This document shows, piece by piece, positions 20,424 to 29,018 of a stretch of DNA of 64,000 nucleotides. The stretch's first letter is position 1, and every line of letters starts with the position of its first letter. Below the pieces are notes generated by a model. It saw nothing but the letters and a program-made list of their open reading frames with translations, had not been told where the DNA came from and searched no databases. The stretch is from Verrucomicrobiota bacterium (GTDB taxonomy: Bacteria > Verrucomicrobiota > Verrucomicrobiia > Limisphaerales > JACRJZ01), in the NCBI GenBank assembly GCA_016219875.1, contig JACRJZ010000057.1, positions 43,939 to 107,938 on the forward strand, given 5' to 3'. Position numbers and translations under genes: made by a program.

Positions 20424-22505
20424 ATGAAACCACTCCTGACCCGGATGTTTCCCACGGCTTGTCGTAGCGCTGGTTTTCCAACCTGCGAGCGCTTTGTGTT
20501 CCCTCGCCCCCGGCCGACTGAAAGTCGGCGCTACGGCAGGCTGGAAAGCCTGCGCTACAAGGACGGGTTTCCATCAAACCCTGAACGGCATGGAACATCC
20601 GGGCTGAAGCCATTCCTCACCTGCGCCGTCGCCTTTGCGCTCAGCGCCTCCACTCTCCTCGCCCTCGAACTCCGCTCGCCCGACGGCAGGCTGGTATTGG
20701 ATTTCGAAGTGAAAGACTTCGCCGGCGCGCCAGCGTGCCCTGTTTATCGCCTCTCCTGGCAGGGCCGTCCGGTCATTTCCGACTCGCGGTTGGGACTGGA
20801 CCTCGATCCTTCGCCGTTGAAGGACGGCTTCGAAATCGTGCGCCACACTACGAACTCGCACGCCAGCACCTGGACACCGGTCTATGGCGAACGCAGCACG
20901 ATCCGCGACCAATACAACCAACTGGTCGTCGAGTTGCGCGAAACCCGGCCGCCCCATCGGCTCCTGACACTCACCTTTCGTGCTTACGACGAAGGCGCAG
21001 CGTTCTGCTACACCGTTCCCAAACAAGCTGGCTTGGCGGGCGTCAACCTCCGCCAAGAGCAAACCGAGTTCCGCTTTCCCGCGGACCACGCCGCCTGGGC
21101 CGTCTATTCGGCGCAGGGCAAGTACGCGAAAGTGCCGCTCAGCCAGATCAAGCCCGGCTGCGAGCGCCCGCTGACCATTCAGGCGGCGGACGACGTGTTC
21201 ATCGCACTGGCCGAAGCGCGGTTGGTGGATTACGCGCGCCTGAAGTTCGCGCCGCTGCCTGGCCAACTCCACGCCCTCGTCAGCGACTTGAGCGGCGGCG
21301 TCACCAACGCTCTGCCGCTGACGACGCCTTGGCGCGTCGTGATGGTCGCCGCGTCGCCGGGCCGGCTGCTGGAGAACAACGACCTGTTCCTCAATCTCAA
21401 TGATCCGTGCGCGCTTGCGGACACTTCCTGGATCAAGCCGGGCAAAGTCATCCGCGAAGTCACGCTCACCACCACGGGCGGCAAAGCTTGCGTCGATTTC
21501 GCCGCGAAGCGCCGCCTCCAGTACATCGAGTTCGACGCCGGCTGGTATGGCCCGGAGAATTCCAACGACTCCGAGGCCACGGGCGTTCACGTCGATCCGC
21601 AGCGGTCCAAAGGGCCGCTCGACTTGCCGGAAGTCATCCGTTACGCCTCAGAGCGCGGCATCGGCGTCTGGCTCTACGTGAACCACCGTGCGCTCGAGCG
21701 GCAGCTCGACGACTTGCTCCCGCTCTACCGCCAGTGGGGCGTGAAAGGCATCAAGTACGGCTTCGTCAACGTCGGCTCTCAGCAGTGGACGAGTTGGCTC
21801 CACGACGCCGTCCGCAAGACCGCGCAGCATCAGATCATGGTCGATGTGCATGACGAGTACCGCCCCACCGGCCTGGCCCGCACTTACCCGAATTGGCTCA
21901 CCCAGGAAGGCATCGCCGGCGACGAAACCAGCCCAGCCAACAGCCTCACGCTGACCGTCCTCTTTTCGCGGATGTTGGCCGGACCTGCGGACAACACGAT
22001 CTGCTATTACGACAAGCGCGTGGACGCGAACGCCTCGCACGCCTATCAACTCGCCAAGTCCGTTTGCCTTTTCAGCCCGCTGCAATTCCTTTACTGGTAC
22101 GACCGCCCGAAAGCCTCGCCGCAGCGGGTCGGCGGCGCGGGCAACGCCGAGACGAGCATTGGCGACGAACCGGAACTGGAATTCTGGGACGCCCTGCCCA
22201 CGGTGTGGGACGACACCAAAGTCCTTCACGGCAAGATCGGCGAATACGCGGTCGTCGCCCGACGCCTCGGCGCGGAATGGTTTGTCGGGGCGATGAACGA
22301 CGAGACGCGGCGCACGCTGGAGGTGCCGCTGGCCTTTCTCCAGTCGAACACGCCCTACGTCGCCCACATCTACATCGATGATCCCACCGTGCCCACCCGC
22401 ACCCACGTCCGCATCGACCGCGTCTCCGTGAGCCGAACCACGACGTTGAGAATAGAGTTGCCGTCGAAAGGCGGCCAAGCCATGCGGCTGGTTCCGAAAT
22501 CCTGA
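20424..22505 (+). CDS. Glycoside hydrolase family 97 enzyme with repeat inserted in its signal-peptide region
   Basis: GH97 enzymes are alpha-glucosidases or alpha-galactosidases. The N-terminal beta-sandwich runs from LELRSPDGRLVLDFEV, and the barrel holds the family block IEFDAGWYGPE ... GVWLYVNHRA, then VDVHDEYRPTGLARTYPN and QEGIAGDE, which contain the candidate catalytic acidic residues. The C-terminal beta domain ends at the stop. The only in-frame ATG, at 20424, lies upstream of a GTAG hairpin cassette (20464-20562) that is translated as about 35 residues. The hydrophobic signal sequence (KPFLTCAVAFALSASTLLALEL) comes after it. The protein therefore either has a long repeat-encoded N-terminus or its export is impaired. 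It starts 9 bp after the GH28-like gene. Confidence 0.8.
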   Translation: MKPLLTRMFPTACRSAGFPTCERFVFPRPRPTESRRYGRLESLRYKDGFPSNPERHGTSGLKPFLTCAVAFALSASTLLALELRSPDGRLVLDFEVKDFAGAPACPVYRLSWQGRPVISDSRLGLDLDPSPLKDGFEIVRHTTNSHASTWTPVYGERSTIRDQYNQLVVELRETRPPHRLLTLTFRAYDEGAAFCYTVPKQAGLAGVNLRQEQTEFRFPADHAAWAVYSAQGKYAKVPLSQIKPGCERPLTIQAADDVFIALAEARLVDYARLKFAPLPGQLHALVSDLSGGVTNALPLTTPWRVVMVAASPGRLLENNDLFLNLNDPCALADTSWIKPGKVIREVTLTTTGGKACVDFAAKRRLQYIEFDAGWYGPENSNDSEATGVHVDPQRSKGPLDLPEVIRYASERGIGVWLYVNHRALERQLDDLLPLYRQWGVKGIKYGFVNVGSQQWTSWLHDAVRKTAQHQIMVDVHDEYRPTGLARTYPNWLTQEGIAGDETSPANSLTLTVLFSRMLAGPADNTICYYDKRVDANASHAYQLAKSVCLFSPLQFLYWYDRPKASPQRVGGAGNAETSIGDEPELEFWDALPTVWDDTKVLHGKIGEYAVVARRLGAEWFVGAMNDETRRTLEVPLAFLQSNTPYVAHIYIDDPTVPTRTHVRIDRVSVSRTTTLRIELPSKGGQAMRLVPKS
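20464..20562. repeat. GTAG hairpin cluster inside the 5' end of the GH97 gene
   Basis: Three hairpins are seen: GTAGCGCTGGTTTTCCAACC on the plus strand, then GCCGACT/AAGTCGGC followed by GCTAC and GCAGGCT/AGCCTGC followed by GCTAC, both on the minus strand. They match units of the cassettes at 6452 and 25734. The length keeps the frame of the surrounding gene. Confidence 0.8.
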
Positions 22506-22637
22506 CGCGCGGCCCGGGGCGCGCCGAAGTTCTTTGAAGTTGCGCTGAGTGCTTTCCGTCTCAGTTTCCGAAACTTGGACGCGAGGTTGCGAACCGCGCG
22601 TCCGAAACCAGCAACCGAAACATCACGACCATCAACC

Positions 22638-23396
22638 ATGAAACATCTCTTCAGATTCCTGATCGCTCCCGCCGCTGCCGGCTGTCTCGCGTTCACGACC
22701 GCGCAGGCGGCGGACAACGTCGCGCCCGAAGGCTTTGTCTCGCTGTTCAACGGCAAGGATTTCACCGGCTGGACCGTGCCGGAGGGCGACAACGGCCACT
22801 GGAAAATCATCGACGGCGTCATTGACTACGACGCCGAGAGCGAAGCCAAAGGCGACAAAACTCTCTGGTGCGAGCGGGAGTTGGGTGACTTCGTGTTGCA
22901 GGTGGACTGGCGCATCAAGGAGACGCCTTACGTGAACCCGAACGTCTTCTACATCCTGCCCGACGGCTCCCACGGCCGCGATACCAAGGGCAAGGAACTG
23001 CACCTGCCGCTCCCGGATTCGGACTCCGGCGTGTATCTCCGCGGCAACGGGAAGTACCAAGTCAATATCTGGTGCTGGCCCATTGGCTCCGGCGAGATGT
23101 ATGGCATCCGCACCGACGCGAAGATGCCTGCCGAAGCCCGCGCCGCCGTCACGCCCCGCACCCAGGCCGACAAACCCGTCGGCCAATGGAACCACTTCGA
23201 GATCACGGTCCGCGGCAACACCGTCAAGGTCGAACTGAATGGCAAGACGGTCCTGCCGGGCGCAGCCATCCCCGACTTGCCGGCGCGCGGGCGCATCGCT
23301 TTCCAGCATCATGGCGGCAAGCGGAACGGGGAGTGGAACAGCCCGCCCAGCTTGCTTCAGTTCAAGAACGTCTTCGTCAAAGAACTCGGCAAGTGA
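22638..23396 (+). CDS. DUF1080 (3-keto-disaccharide hydrolase-like) exported protein
   Basis: The ATG at 22638 gives the signal peptide MKHLFRFLIAPAAAGCLAFTTAQAAD; the protein has 252 aa. Residues 32-250 form one DUF1080 domain, a concanavalin-like sandwich with the opening GFVSLFNGKDFTGWTVP and the middle SDSGVYLRGNGKYQVNIW. Members of this family in Bacteroidetes hydrolyse 3-keto-glycosides; many verrucomicrobial copies have no tested activity. It stands 132 bp after GH97 on the same strand; the gap has no clear signal. Confidence 0.8.
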   Translation: MKHLFRFLIAPAAAGCLAFTTAQAADNVAPEGFVSLFNGKDFTGWTVPEGDNGHWKIIDGVIDYDAESEAKGDKTLWCERELGDFVLQVDWRIKETPYVNPNVFYILPDGSHGRDTKGKELHLPLPDSDSGVYLRGNGKYQVNIWCWPIGSGEMYGIRTDAKMPAEARAAVTPRTQADKPVGQWNHFEITVRGNTVKVELNGKTVLPGAAIPDLPARGRIAFQHHGGKRNGEWNSPPSLLQFKNVFVKELGK

Positions 23397-23411
23397 AGCG
23401 ACATCAGCACC

Positions 23412-23476
23412 GTAGCAGCCGACGTGAGGAGGCTCCGATCTCAACGGCATCAGAGCCTCCTCATGTCGGCTGCTAC
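23412..23476. repeat. REPIN of family 1 (65 bp)
   Basis: GTAGCAGCCGACGTGAGGAG and its inverted copy (CTCCTCATGTCGGCTGCTAC) enclose a 25-bp spacer. It is wedged between the DUF1080 stop and the next gene's ribosome-binding site, and it ends 30 bp before that start. Confidence 0.85.
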
Positions 23477-23508
23477 GGTTGCGAAGAAACCCTGAAGAGG
23501 ACGGCTTG

Positions 23509-25668
23509 TTGACCCGGCGTCAATTCCTGGCTTCGGCTGCGGCCACCGCCGTCGGCGTCGCGGCGCGGCCAACCACGCTTCACGGTGCCGACGCCGCAGC
23601 AAGCCCGTTCAAGTTTGAACCGGCCAGACCTCTCATCCCCGCGCCGAAGGACCCGAAGGATTGGCCGCGGTTTCGCCAGCAACTCGCGGAGTGGCGTGAA
23701 CAGGCGCGGCCCCGGCTGAACTACAGCGACGCGCTCTACCGCCAGCCGCAGTTCGCCTGGGCTGCGTCGTCGTTCGCCTGTTGCTTCGTGATGTTGTGCG
23801 ACGAGACGTTCTGCGACGCCCGCGCCGGCGCCTATCGCGTGGAGGAGTTCCTCGATGACGGAGTCCGCGAATTCGGCGGCTACGACAGCCTCGTGCTCTG
23901 GCACGCTTACCCGCGCATCGGCGTGGACGACCGCAACCAGTTCGATTTCTACCGCGACCTGCCGGGCGGGTTGGAAGGCCTGCGAGATGTGAGCCGCCGC
24001 TGTCATCGCCGTGGCGTAAAGGTCTTCATCGACTACAACCCGTGGGACACCGGCACGCGCCGTGAGAGCCAAAGCGATCTGGACGTCCTCTGCAGCCTGG
24101 TTGCCGCCATCGAAGCCGACGGCATCTTCCTCGACACGATGAGCAAGGGCACCGCCGAGTTCCGCGCCAAACTCGACGCCGCGCGCCCTGGCGTAATCCT
24201 GGAAGGCGAAGGCGCGCTGCCGTTGGAGAACGTCCACGATCATCACGCCTCGTGGGCGCAGTGGTTCCCCGACAGTGAAGCGCCCGGCGTGCTGCGGAAC
24301 AAATGGTTTGAGCGCCGCCATCTTCAGCATCAGATCAAACGCTGGGACGCCGACCACACGGGCGAATTGCACATCGCTTGGATGAACGGCAGCGGGATGA
24401 TGGTTTGGGAAAACGTCTTCGGCTCCTGGGTGGGCTGGAGCGCGCTGGACCGCTCGATCCTGCGCGCCATGCTGCCGATCCAGCGGCGCTACGCCGCATT
24501 GTTGACGGGCGAACAATGGACGCCGCTGGTCCCGACGGAGAACATGCATGTGTTCGCATCCCTGTGGGAACAAGAGGGGCTGCGGCTCTGGACGCTGGTG
24601 AACCGCGCCGACCAGCCGGTCGAGGGATTGCTGCTGAACGCGCCCGTGAGGGAAGGCGAAAGCTGCTTCGACCTCGTCGCCGGACGCGAGTTGAAGCCGC
24701 GCCAAGAGAGCGGCCAGATGCTGCTGGCAGGAAGACTTTTGCCTCGCGGCATCGGCTGCTTTGCTTCGGGAACGCCAGCGGGACTGGGCGCGAAGTTCAC
24801 GGAATTCCTCGCCACCCAGGCCGCCACCAGCGCGCGGGCTGACACGGATTCTGCTTCGCCGCGGCTCACGACCCGACTCTTGGCGCCGGCCCCTGCTCCA
24901 GCACAAGCCCGCGTTCCGGACGGCATGGTTGAGGTTCCCGCTGCGACGCTGGAACTGCAGATCGAGATGCGCAACCGCGAGTGCGGCTTCTACGAGTCGT
25001 CGCCGCCTGGAGGCCATCGGCCGGGCGATGTTTATGGCTTCAACACGCGCACGTTCCGCCGCCGGGTCGCATTCAACCGGTTCGCCATCGATGCCACGCC
25101 CGTGACCAACGCGCAGTTCGCGGAATTCCTGAAGGCGGCGCGCTACCAGCCCAAGCACCCGGAGAATTTTCTGAAACACTGGGCGCGCGCTCAGCCGCCC
25201 GTCGGCAAGGAGGATCATCCCGTGGTGTACGTCGATCTTGACGACGCCCGCGCCTACGCCCGCTGGGCTGGCAAGCGTCTGCCCACGGAGGAAGAATGGC
25301 AATACGCCGCGCAGGGCGCCGAGGGCCGGCGCTTCCCGTGGGGCAACGAGATGCAGCCGGGCCGCTGCAATGGCGGCGAAACCGGCGGCACCACTTCGGT
25401 GAAGTCCTTCCCCGATGGCCGTTCGCCGTGCGGCTGCTGGGACCTGATCGGCAACGTCTGGCAATGGACCGAGAGCGAGCGCACCGACGGACGGACCCGC
25501 TTTTGCATCCTCCGCGGCGGTGCGTTCTACACGGCGCGCGGATCAGGCTGGTATGTCGATGGCGGGCCGCGCCCGGCGAACTTCGCCACGAAGTTCCTGC
25601 TGACGTGGCCTGGTCTGGATCGCTGCGCAACGATCGGCTTCCGCTGTGCGGCGGACTTGAAGGCGTGA
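23509..25668 (+). CDS. Tat-exported TIM-barrel-like protein fused to an FGE-sulfatase (SUMF1) domain
   Basis: No ATG fits. TTG at 23509 (or 23506) lies 5-8 bp after GAAGAGG and gives LTRRQFLASAAATAVGVAARP, a twin-arginine signal; upstream codons come from the REPIN. The protein has 719 aa. Residues 60-420 look like a glycosidase-type barrel (FIDYNPWDTGTRRES, GIFLDTMSKGT, ILEGEGALPLENV) of no family I can name. Residues 465-715 are an FGE/SUMF1 domain (VPDGMVEVPAATL ... VTNAQFAEFLKAARY ... RLPTEEEWQYAAQG ... GNVWQWTES ... RGGAFYTARG ... IGFRC). The cysteine pair that makes formylglycine is not at the usual place after RGG, so this is probably a binding or lectin-like variant, not a sulfatase activator. 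Confidence 0.7.
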   Translation: MTRRQFLASAAATAVGVAARPTTLHGADAAASPFKFEPARPLIPAPKDPKDWPRFRQQLAEWREQARPRLNYSDALYRQPQFAWAASSFACCFVMLCDETFCDARAGAYRVEEFLDDGVREFGGYDSLVLWHAYPRIGVDDRNQFDFYRDLPGGLEGLRDVSRRCHRRGVKVFIDYNPWDTGTRRESQSDLDVLCSLVAAIEADGIFLDTMSKGTAEFRAKLDAARPGVILEGEGALPLENVHDHHASWAQWFPDSEAPGVLRNKWFERRHLQHQIKRWDADHTGELHIAWMNGSGMMVWENVFGSWVGWSALDRSILRAMLPIQRRYAALLTGEQWTPLVPTENMHVFASLWEQEGLRLWTLVNRADQPVEGLLLNAPVREGESCFDLVAGRELKPRQESGQMLLAGRLLPRGIGCFASGTPAGLGAKFTEFLATQAATSARADTDSASPRLTTRLLAPAPAPAQARVPDGMVEVPAATLELQIEMRNRECGFYESSPPGGHRPGDVYGFNTRTFRRRVAFNRFAIDATPVTNAQFAEFLKAARYQPKHPENFLKHWARAQPPVGKEDHPVVYVDLDDARAYARWAGKRLPTEEEWQYAAQGAEGRRFPWGNEMQPGRCNGGETGGTTSVKSFPDGRSPCGCWDLIGNVWQWTESERTDGRTRFCILRGGAFYTARGSGWYVDGGPRPANFATKFLLTWPGLDRCATIGFRCAADLKA

Positions 25669-26069
25669 GTTGGCCTTGGGGCCTCGGGGCCGCTGCCCGA
25701 CAGGCTTGCGACAGCGATTGCCGTCGGTCAGGACTGCATCAAGCTCCCGCCCGGCGCGCTGGGTAGCGGTTTTCAACCTGCCGTATCGCCGACATGCAAT
25801 TGGCAAAGCCGTGAACCTTCCAGCCGGCTGGCCTCTTCCAACGCTTGCCGGTTGGAATACCGGCGCTACGGCAGACTAGAAAGTCTGCGCTACGAGTGCT
25901 TCCGAGCCGAGCTTGATGCAGCCTTGGCCGTCGGTAGTGCGCTTGACGAATGGCTCGACAAGACGGCGGCGAGAGCGTTTACACTGGCGGCGAACCCGGA
26001 GTCCACCGTGGACATCCTGTTCAGAACAGCCGTTGTGCAAACGTCACTTCAATTCAACTGGAGGAATTC
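25669..26069. other. Intergenic region with REP cassette copy C
   Basis: This 401-bp gap holds the 188-bp repeat cassette. Its last 150 bp form the leader of the nitroreductase gene and include a strong ribosome-binding site (CTGGAGGAATTC) at its 3' edge. Confidence 0.7.
25734..25921. repeat. 188-bp REP cassette with inverted CTGCATCAAGCT ends (copy C)
   Basis: The ends CTGCATCAAGCTCCCGCCCGG and AGCTTGATGCAG match copy A at 6452-6643. Internal units include the GCCGGTT hairpin and the GCAGACT/AGTCTGC hairpin with TACGAG after it. The first hairpin is degenerate (CGTATCGCCGACATGCAATT), so this copy has drifted. Confidence 0.85.
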
Positions 26070-26774
26070 ATGAATCGCAGAACTTTCGTCAAGACCTTGC
26101 CGGCGGTGGCCGTGCTGGCCAGCGCCGCGTCCGGCTTGGCTCAAGAAACACCGAGCACGCCCCAAGAACTCCAACCGATCGCTCTGCCAAAACCGGAAAC
26201 CGACGGCGGCAAATCCGTGCTGGCTGCCCTGCAGGAACGCAGGACCATCCGCACCATCAGCGCCAAGAAGCTGCCGCCGCAAATGCTGTCCAATCTGCTT
26301 TGGGCCGCCTTCGGGGTGAACCGGCCCCAGGGTTCCTTCGGCAAGCCGGGCCGCACCGCCGCCTCGGCCAGCAACTCGCAAGAGATCGACCTGTACGTGG
26401 CGTTGGCCGAAGGCGTGTATCGCTACGAAGCGGCATCGCACCGATTGGCCCCCGTAGTCGCCGGGGACTTCCGCGCGCGAGCCGGACGGGGCGCTGCGGC
26501 CACGGCCCCAGTGAACATCTTCTTCGTCGCAGACCTGACTCGTTACGACACCGGCCCTGGCCAGCCGGACCGCAACATTGGCAATCCGGAGATCCAGAAA
26601 GGGTATTACTTCGTCGCGACAGGGCTGATCGCGTCGAACGTCTATCTGTTCGCGGCGTCGCAAGGCTTGGCGGCCTGGTTCCACAACTGCAATCGGGACG
26701 CTGCCGCCAGAGAGTTCAAGCTGAGGCCTGAACAGAGGGTGCTTTACGCGCAGACGGTAGGTTATCCCGCGTAG
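26070..26774 (+). CDS. Exported SagB-type/nitroreductase-family protein
   Basis: The start follows GAGGAATTC and gives the Tat-like signal MNRRTFVKTLPAVAVLASAASG; the product has 234 aa. The body fits the nitroreductase fold: LAALQERRTIRTISAKKLPPQMLSNLLWAAFGVNRP at the N-terminus (FMN phosphate-binding Arg region) and VATGLIASNVYLFAASQGLAAW, the conserved helix of SagB-type members. These are FMN-dependent oxidoreductases; an exported cofactor-loaded enzyme fits Tat export. The substrate is unknown. It is 38 bp upstream of the next Tat protein and probably co-transcribed with it. Confidence 0.8.
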   Translation: MNRRTFVKTLPAVAVLASAASGLAQETPSTPQELQPIALPKPETDGGKSVLAALQERRTIRTISAKKLPPQMLSNLLWAAFGVNRPQGSFGKPGRTAASASNSQEIDLYVALAEGVYRYEAASHRLAPVVAGDFRARAGRGAAATAPVNIFFVADLTRYDTGPGQPDRNIGNPEIQKGYYFVATGLIASNVYLFAASQGLAAWFHNCNRDAAAREFKLRPEQRVLYAQTVGYPA

Positions 26775-26812
26775 CAGCGCCGGCCTGGATTTCAAAGTCG
26801 AACACCTGAACC

Positions 26813-27841
26813 ATGAATCCAAAACACGCGGCCACTGTGCAATCCCAAGGGGAACGGACCCTGCCCACCGAGGACCTGCCGCTCGCGAACTGCAATGCCG
26901 CCGCACAACGTTCAATGGGGACTGAAACCGACCGCCGCCGTTTCCTGGGACAAGTCACGAGTCTGGCTGCTGCCGTGGCGCTGGGACCCAAGCCCTTTGC
27001 CGACGCCGCGGAGACGCCGCAGTCGGCGGAGCCAATGCCCACGATCCAACTTGGTCCTCACCGCATCAGTCGCCTGATCGCGGGCTCGAATCCGATCTCC
27101 GGCTACTCCTACCTCGGCTCGCACACGGATCGTCAGATGAAGGAGTACTTCACCGTTGAGCGCACGGTGGAGTTTCTCCAGAACTGCGAGCGCGCGGGGA
27201 TCACCGCCCACCAGTTCGCGGACCCCGATCGTGCTGCGCCCTATCTGCGCCTGCTTCGCGAGCGCGGCAGCAAGCTGCGGTTCTTCGGCCTGCACGCTGA
27301 GCGCGAGAAGCTGCGCGAGGCGATTGCGCTGACCCAACCCGTCGCCATGGTCCACCACGGAGGGGTGACCGATGCGCGTTTTGCCGAGGGCAAGGCCGGG
27401 CAAGTGCATGATTTCGTCAAGGCGGCCCACGACTGCGGCGTGCTGGCCGGCGTCTCCGCCCACAACCCGGACTGCATCAAGCGCATCGCCGACGAAGGCT
27501 GGGAAGTGGATTTCTTCATGGCCTGCTTCTACTTCCTCACCCGCAAGACGGCCAAGAAAGACGTGGACCTGCCCACGCTCGACATCGCCTACCCGTTCTT
27601 CAAGGACGATCCCAAGGTGATGACCCAAGTTGTCCGCCAAGTGAAACAGCCCTGCCTGGGATTCAAAATTCTCGGTGCCGGCCGGCTCTGCGCGAACCAG
27701 CAAACCGTGCGGACCGCCTTTAAGTTCGCCTTCGAGAACCTCAAGCCCACCGATGGCGTCATCGTGGGCATGTTTCCTTGGAGCTTCGACGAAATCAGTG
27801 CCAACGCTCGGTTCACGCGCGAACTGGGCCAATCAGCATAG
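26813..27841 (+). CDS. Tat-signal TIM-barrel protein, function unknown
   Basis: This 342-aa protein has a long N-terminus with the twin-arginine motif TDRRRFLGQVTSLAAAVAL at about residues 39-57. The ATG at 26918 (MGTETDRRRFLG) may therefore be the real start. The rest (LGPHRISRLIAGSNPISGYSYLGSHTD ... GITAHQFADPDRAAPYLRLL ... MVHHGGVTDARF ... GVSAHNPDCIKRI) resembles aldo/keto-reductase-like barrel proteins common in Verrucomicrobia and Planctomycetes. No clear catalytic Tyr/Lys pair was found. It follows the nitroreductase on the same strand, and the BRO-N gene begins 14 bp downstream. Confidence 0.65.
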   Translation: MNPKHAATVQSQGERTLPTEDLPLANCNAAAQRSMGTETDRRRFLGQVTSLAAAVALGPKPFADAAETPQSAEPMPTIQLGPHRISRLIAGSNPISGYSYLGSHTDRQMKEYFTVERTVEFLQNCERAGITAHQFADPDRAAPYLRLLRERGSKLRFFGLHAEREKLREAIALTQPVAMVHHGGVTDARFAEGKAGQVHDFVKAAHDCGVLAGVSAHNPDCIKRIADEGWEVDFFMACFYFLTRKTAKKDVDLPTLDIAYPFFKDDPKVMTQVVRQVKQPCLGFKILGAGRLCANQQTVRTAFKFAFENLKPTDGVIVGMFPWSFDEISANARFTRELGQSA

Positions 27842-27855
27842 CGCCGCCTTCCACC

Positions 27856-28725
27856 ATGAACGAACCCAACCGCCATCCTGAAACCCGCATCGCCCTGTTC
27901 CAGCGGCGTGAAATCCGACGGACCAGCCACAACAACGAGTGGTGGTTTGTCATCACCGACGTGGTGGGCGCGCTCACCGATTCAGTGGATCCCTCGGACT
28001 ACCTGAAGAAGATGCGCAAGCGCGACCCCGAACTCGCGGCGGTCCTCAAAGGGGGGGGACAGTTTGTCCCCCCCCTTGGCCTGGAGTTCGACACCCCAGG
28101 CGGACGCCAGACATTCCAATGCTGGAACACAGAAGGCATCTTCAGGCTCATCCAGTCCATCCCCAGTCCCAAAGCCGAGCCGTTCAAACGCTGGCTCGCC
28201 CGGGTCGGTTACGAGCGCGTCCAGGAGATTGAAGACCCCGAACTGGCCACCAAGCGCACCCGCGCGCTCTACAAAGCCAAGGGCTACTCCGACGATTGGA
28301 TCGAGAAGCGGATGCGCTCCATCGCCATCCGCGACGAACTGACCGACGAATGGAAGAAGCGCGGCGTGAAGGAGCAGCGCGAATACGCCATCCTCACGGC
28401 GGAGATCTCCCAGGCCACCTTCGGCATGACGCCCTCCGAATACGCCGAGTTCAAGCGCCTCAAGCGCCAGAACCTCCGCGACCACATGACCGACCTGGAA
28501 CTCATCTTCTCCATGTTGGGGGAAGCTGCCACCACCGAGATCGCCCGCACCCGCGACACGCAGGGCTTCCCCGAGAACAAGGAAGCCGCTCACGATGGCG
28601 GCGCCGTCGCCGGCAACGCCCGCCACGACCTCGAACGCAAATCCGGCCGCAAAGTCAGCACCCCGGAGAATTACCTGGCCCTCACGCAGTCCGCCAAGAA
28701 GGCCAAACAACTCAAGTCCACGTAG
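27856..28725 (+). CDS. BRO-N domain (phage antirepressor/DinD-like) protein
   Basis: The chosen ATG at 27856 gives MNEPNRHPETRIALFQRREIRRTSHNNEWWFVITDVV; the protein has 289 aa. Residues 12-110 form a BRO-N domain, as in phage antirepressors and in the DNA-damage-inducible DinD proteins. The remaining helical part (YERVQEIEDPELATKRTRALYKAKGYSDDWIEKRMRSI ...) matches the DinD-like C-terminal region. The family binds DNA, but its role in chromosomes is unclear. A G8/C8 hairpin lies inside the domain (28051-28075). The TAG stop codon is part of a GTAG repeat, so the original end may have been different. No other phage genes are near. Confidence 0.8.
   Translation: MNEPNRHPETRIALFQRREIRRTSHNNEWWFVITDVVGALTDSVDPSDYLKKMRKRDPELAAVLKGGGQFVPPLGLEFDTPGGRQTFQCWNTEGIFRLIQSIPSPKAEPFKRWLARVGYERVQEIEDPELATKRTRALYKAKGYSDDWIEKRMRSIAIRDELTDEWKKRGVKEQREYAILTAEISQATFGMTPSEYAEFKRLKRQNLRDHMTDLELIFSMLGEAATTEIARTRDTQGFPENKEAAHDGGAVAGNARHDLERKSGRKVSTPENYLALTQSAKKAKQLKST
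28051..28075 (+). repeat. G8/C8 perfect hairpin inside the BRO-N gene
   Basis: GGGGGGGGACA, loop GTT, TGTCCCCCCCC: an 11-bp perfect stem made mostly of homopolymers. It encodes KGGGQFVPP in frame. Homopolymers of this length are prone to slippage. Confidence 0.8.
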
Positions 28726-28745
28726 CAGCCGGTGCGAGGAAGCTC
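28722..28745 (+). repeat. Single REP of family 1
   Basis: GTAGCAGCCGGTGCGAGGAAG matches the left half of the REPINs with changes. Its TAG is the stop codon of the BRO-N gene. Confidence 0.65.
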
Positions 28746-28801
28746 TGACTTCCACCCCACCGATGAAATCCATTATCGCCAAGAGCCGACTGCAAAACTC
28801 C

Positions 28802-28866
28802 GTAGCAGCCGACGTGAGGAGAGTCTGTTTTCATTGAAGTTTGAGCCTCCTCACGTCGGCTGCTAC
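28802..28866. repeat. REPIN of family 1 (65 bp)
   Basis: GTAGCAGCCGACGTGAGGAG, spacer, then CTCCTCACGTCGGCTGCTAC. The outer flanks GCAAAACTCC and AGTTTCGCAGG are also inverted. Together with the single REP at 28722 this occupies much of the 293-bp gap before the permease; no gene is seen in the rest. Confidence 0.85.
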
Positions 28867-29018
28867 AGTTTCGCAGGAAGCTCGCCAAGAGAGGTATTGC
28901 CAGTTCAGGAACCGTCGCTGCCGCCGACATGCCCCAGCCATGAATCCTGCCTGCGAATATGCAGGCATCACGGCAGGCGCGGCGTTTCGCTTTTCGATAG
29001 CGCCATGTTTCCACTCCC

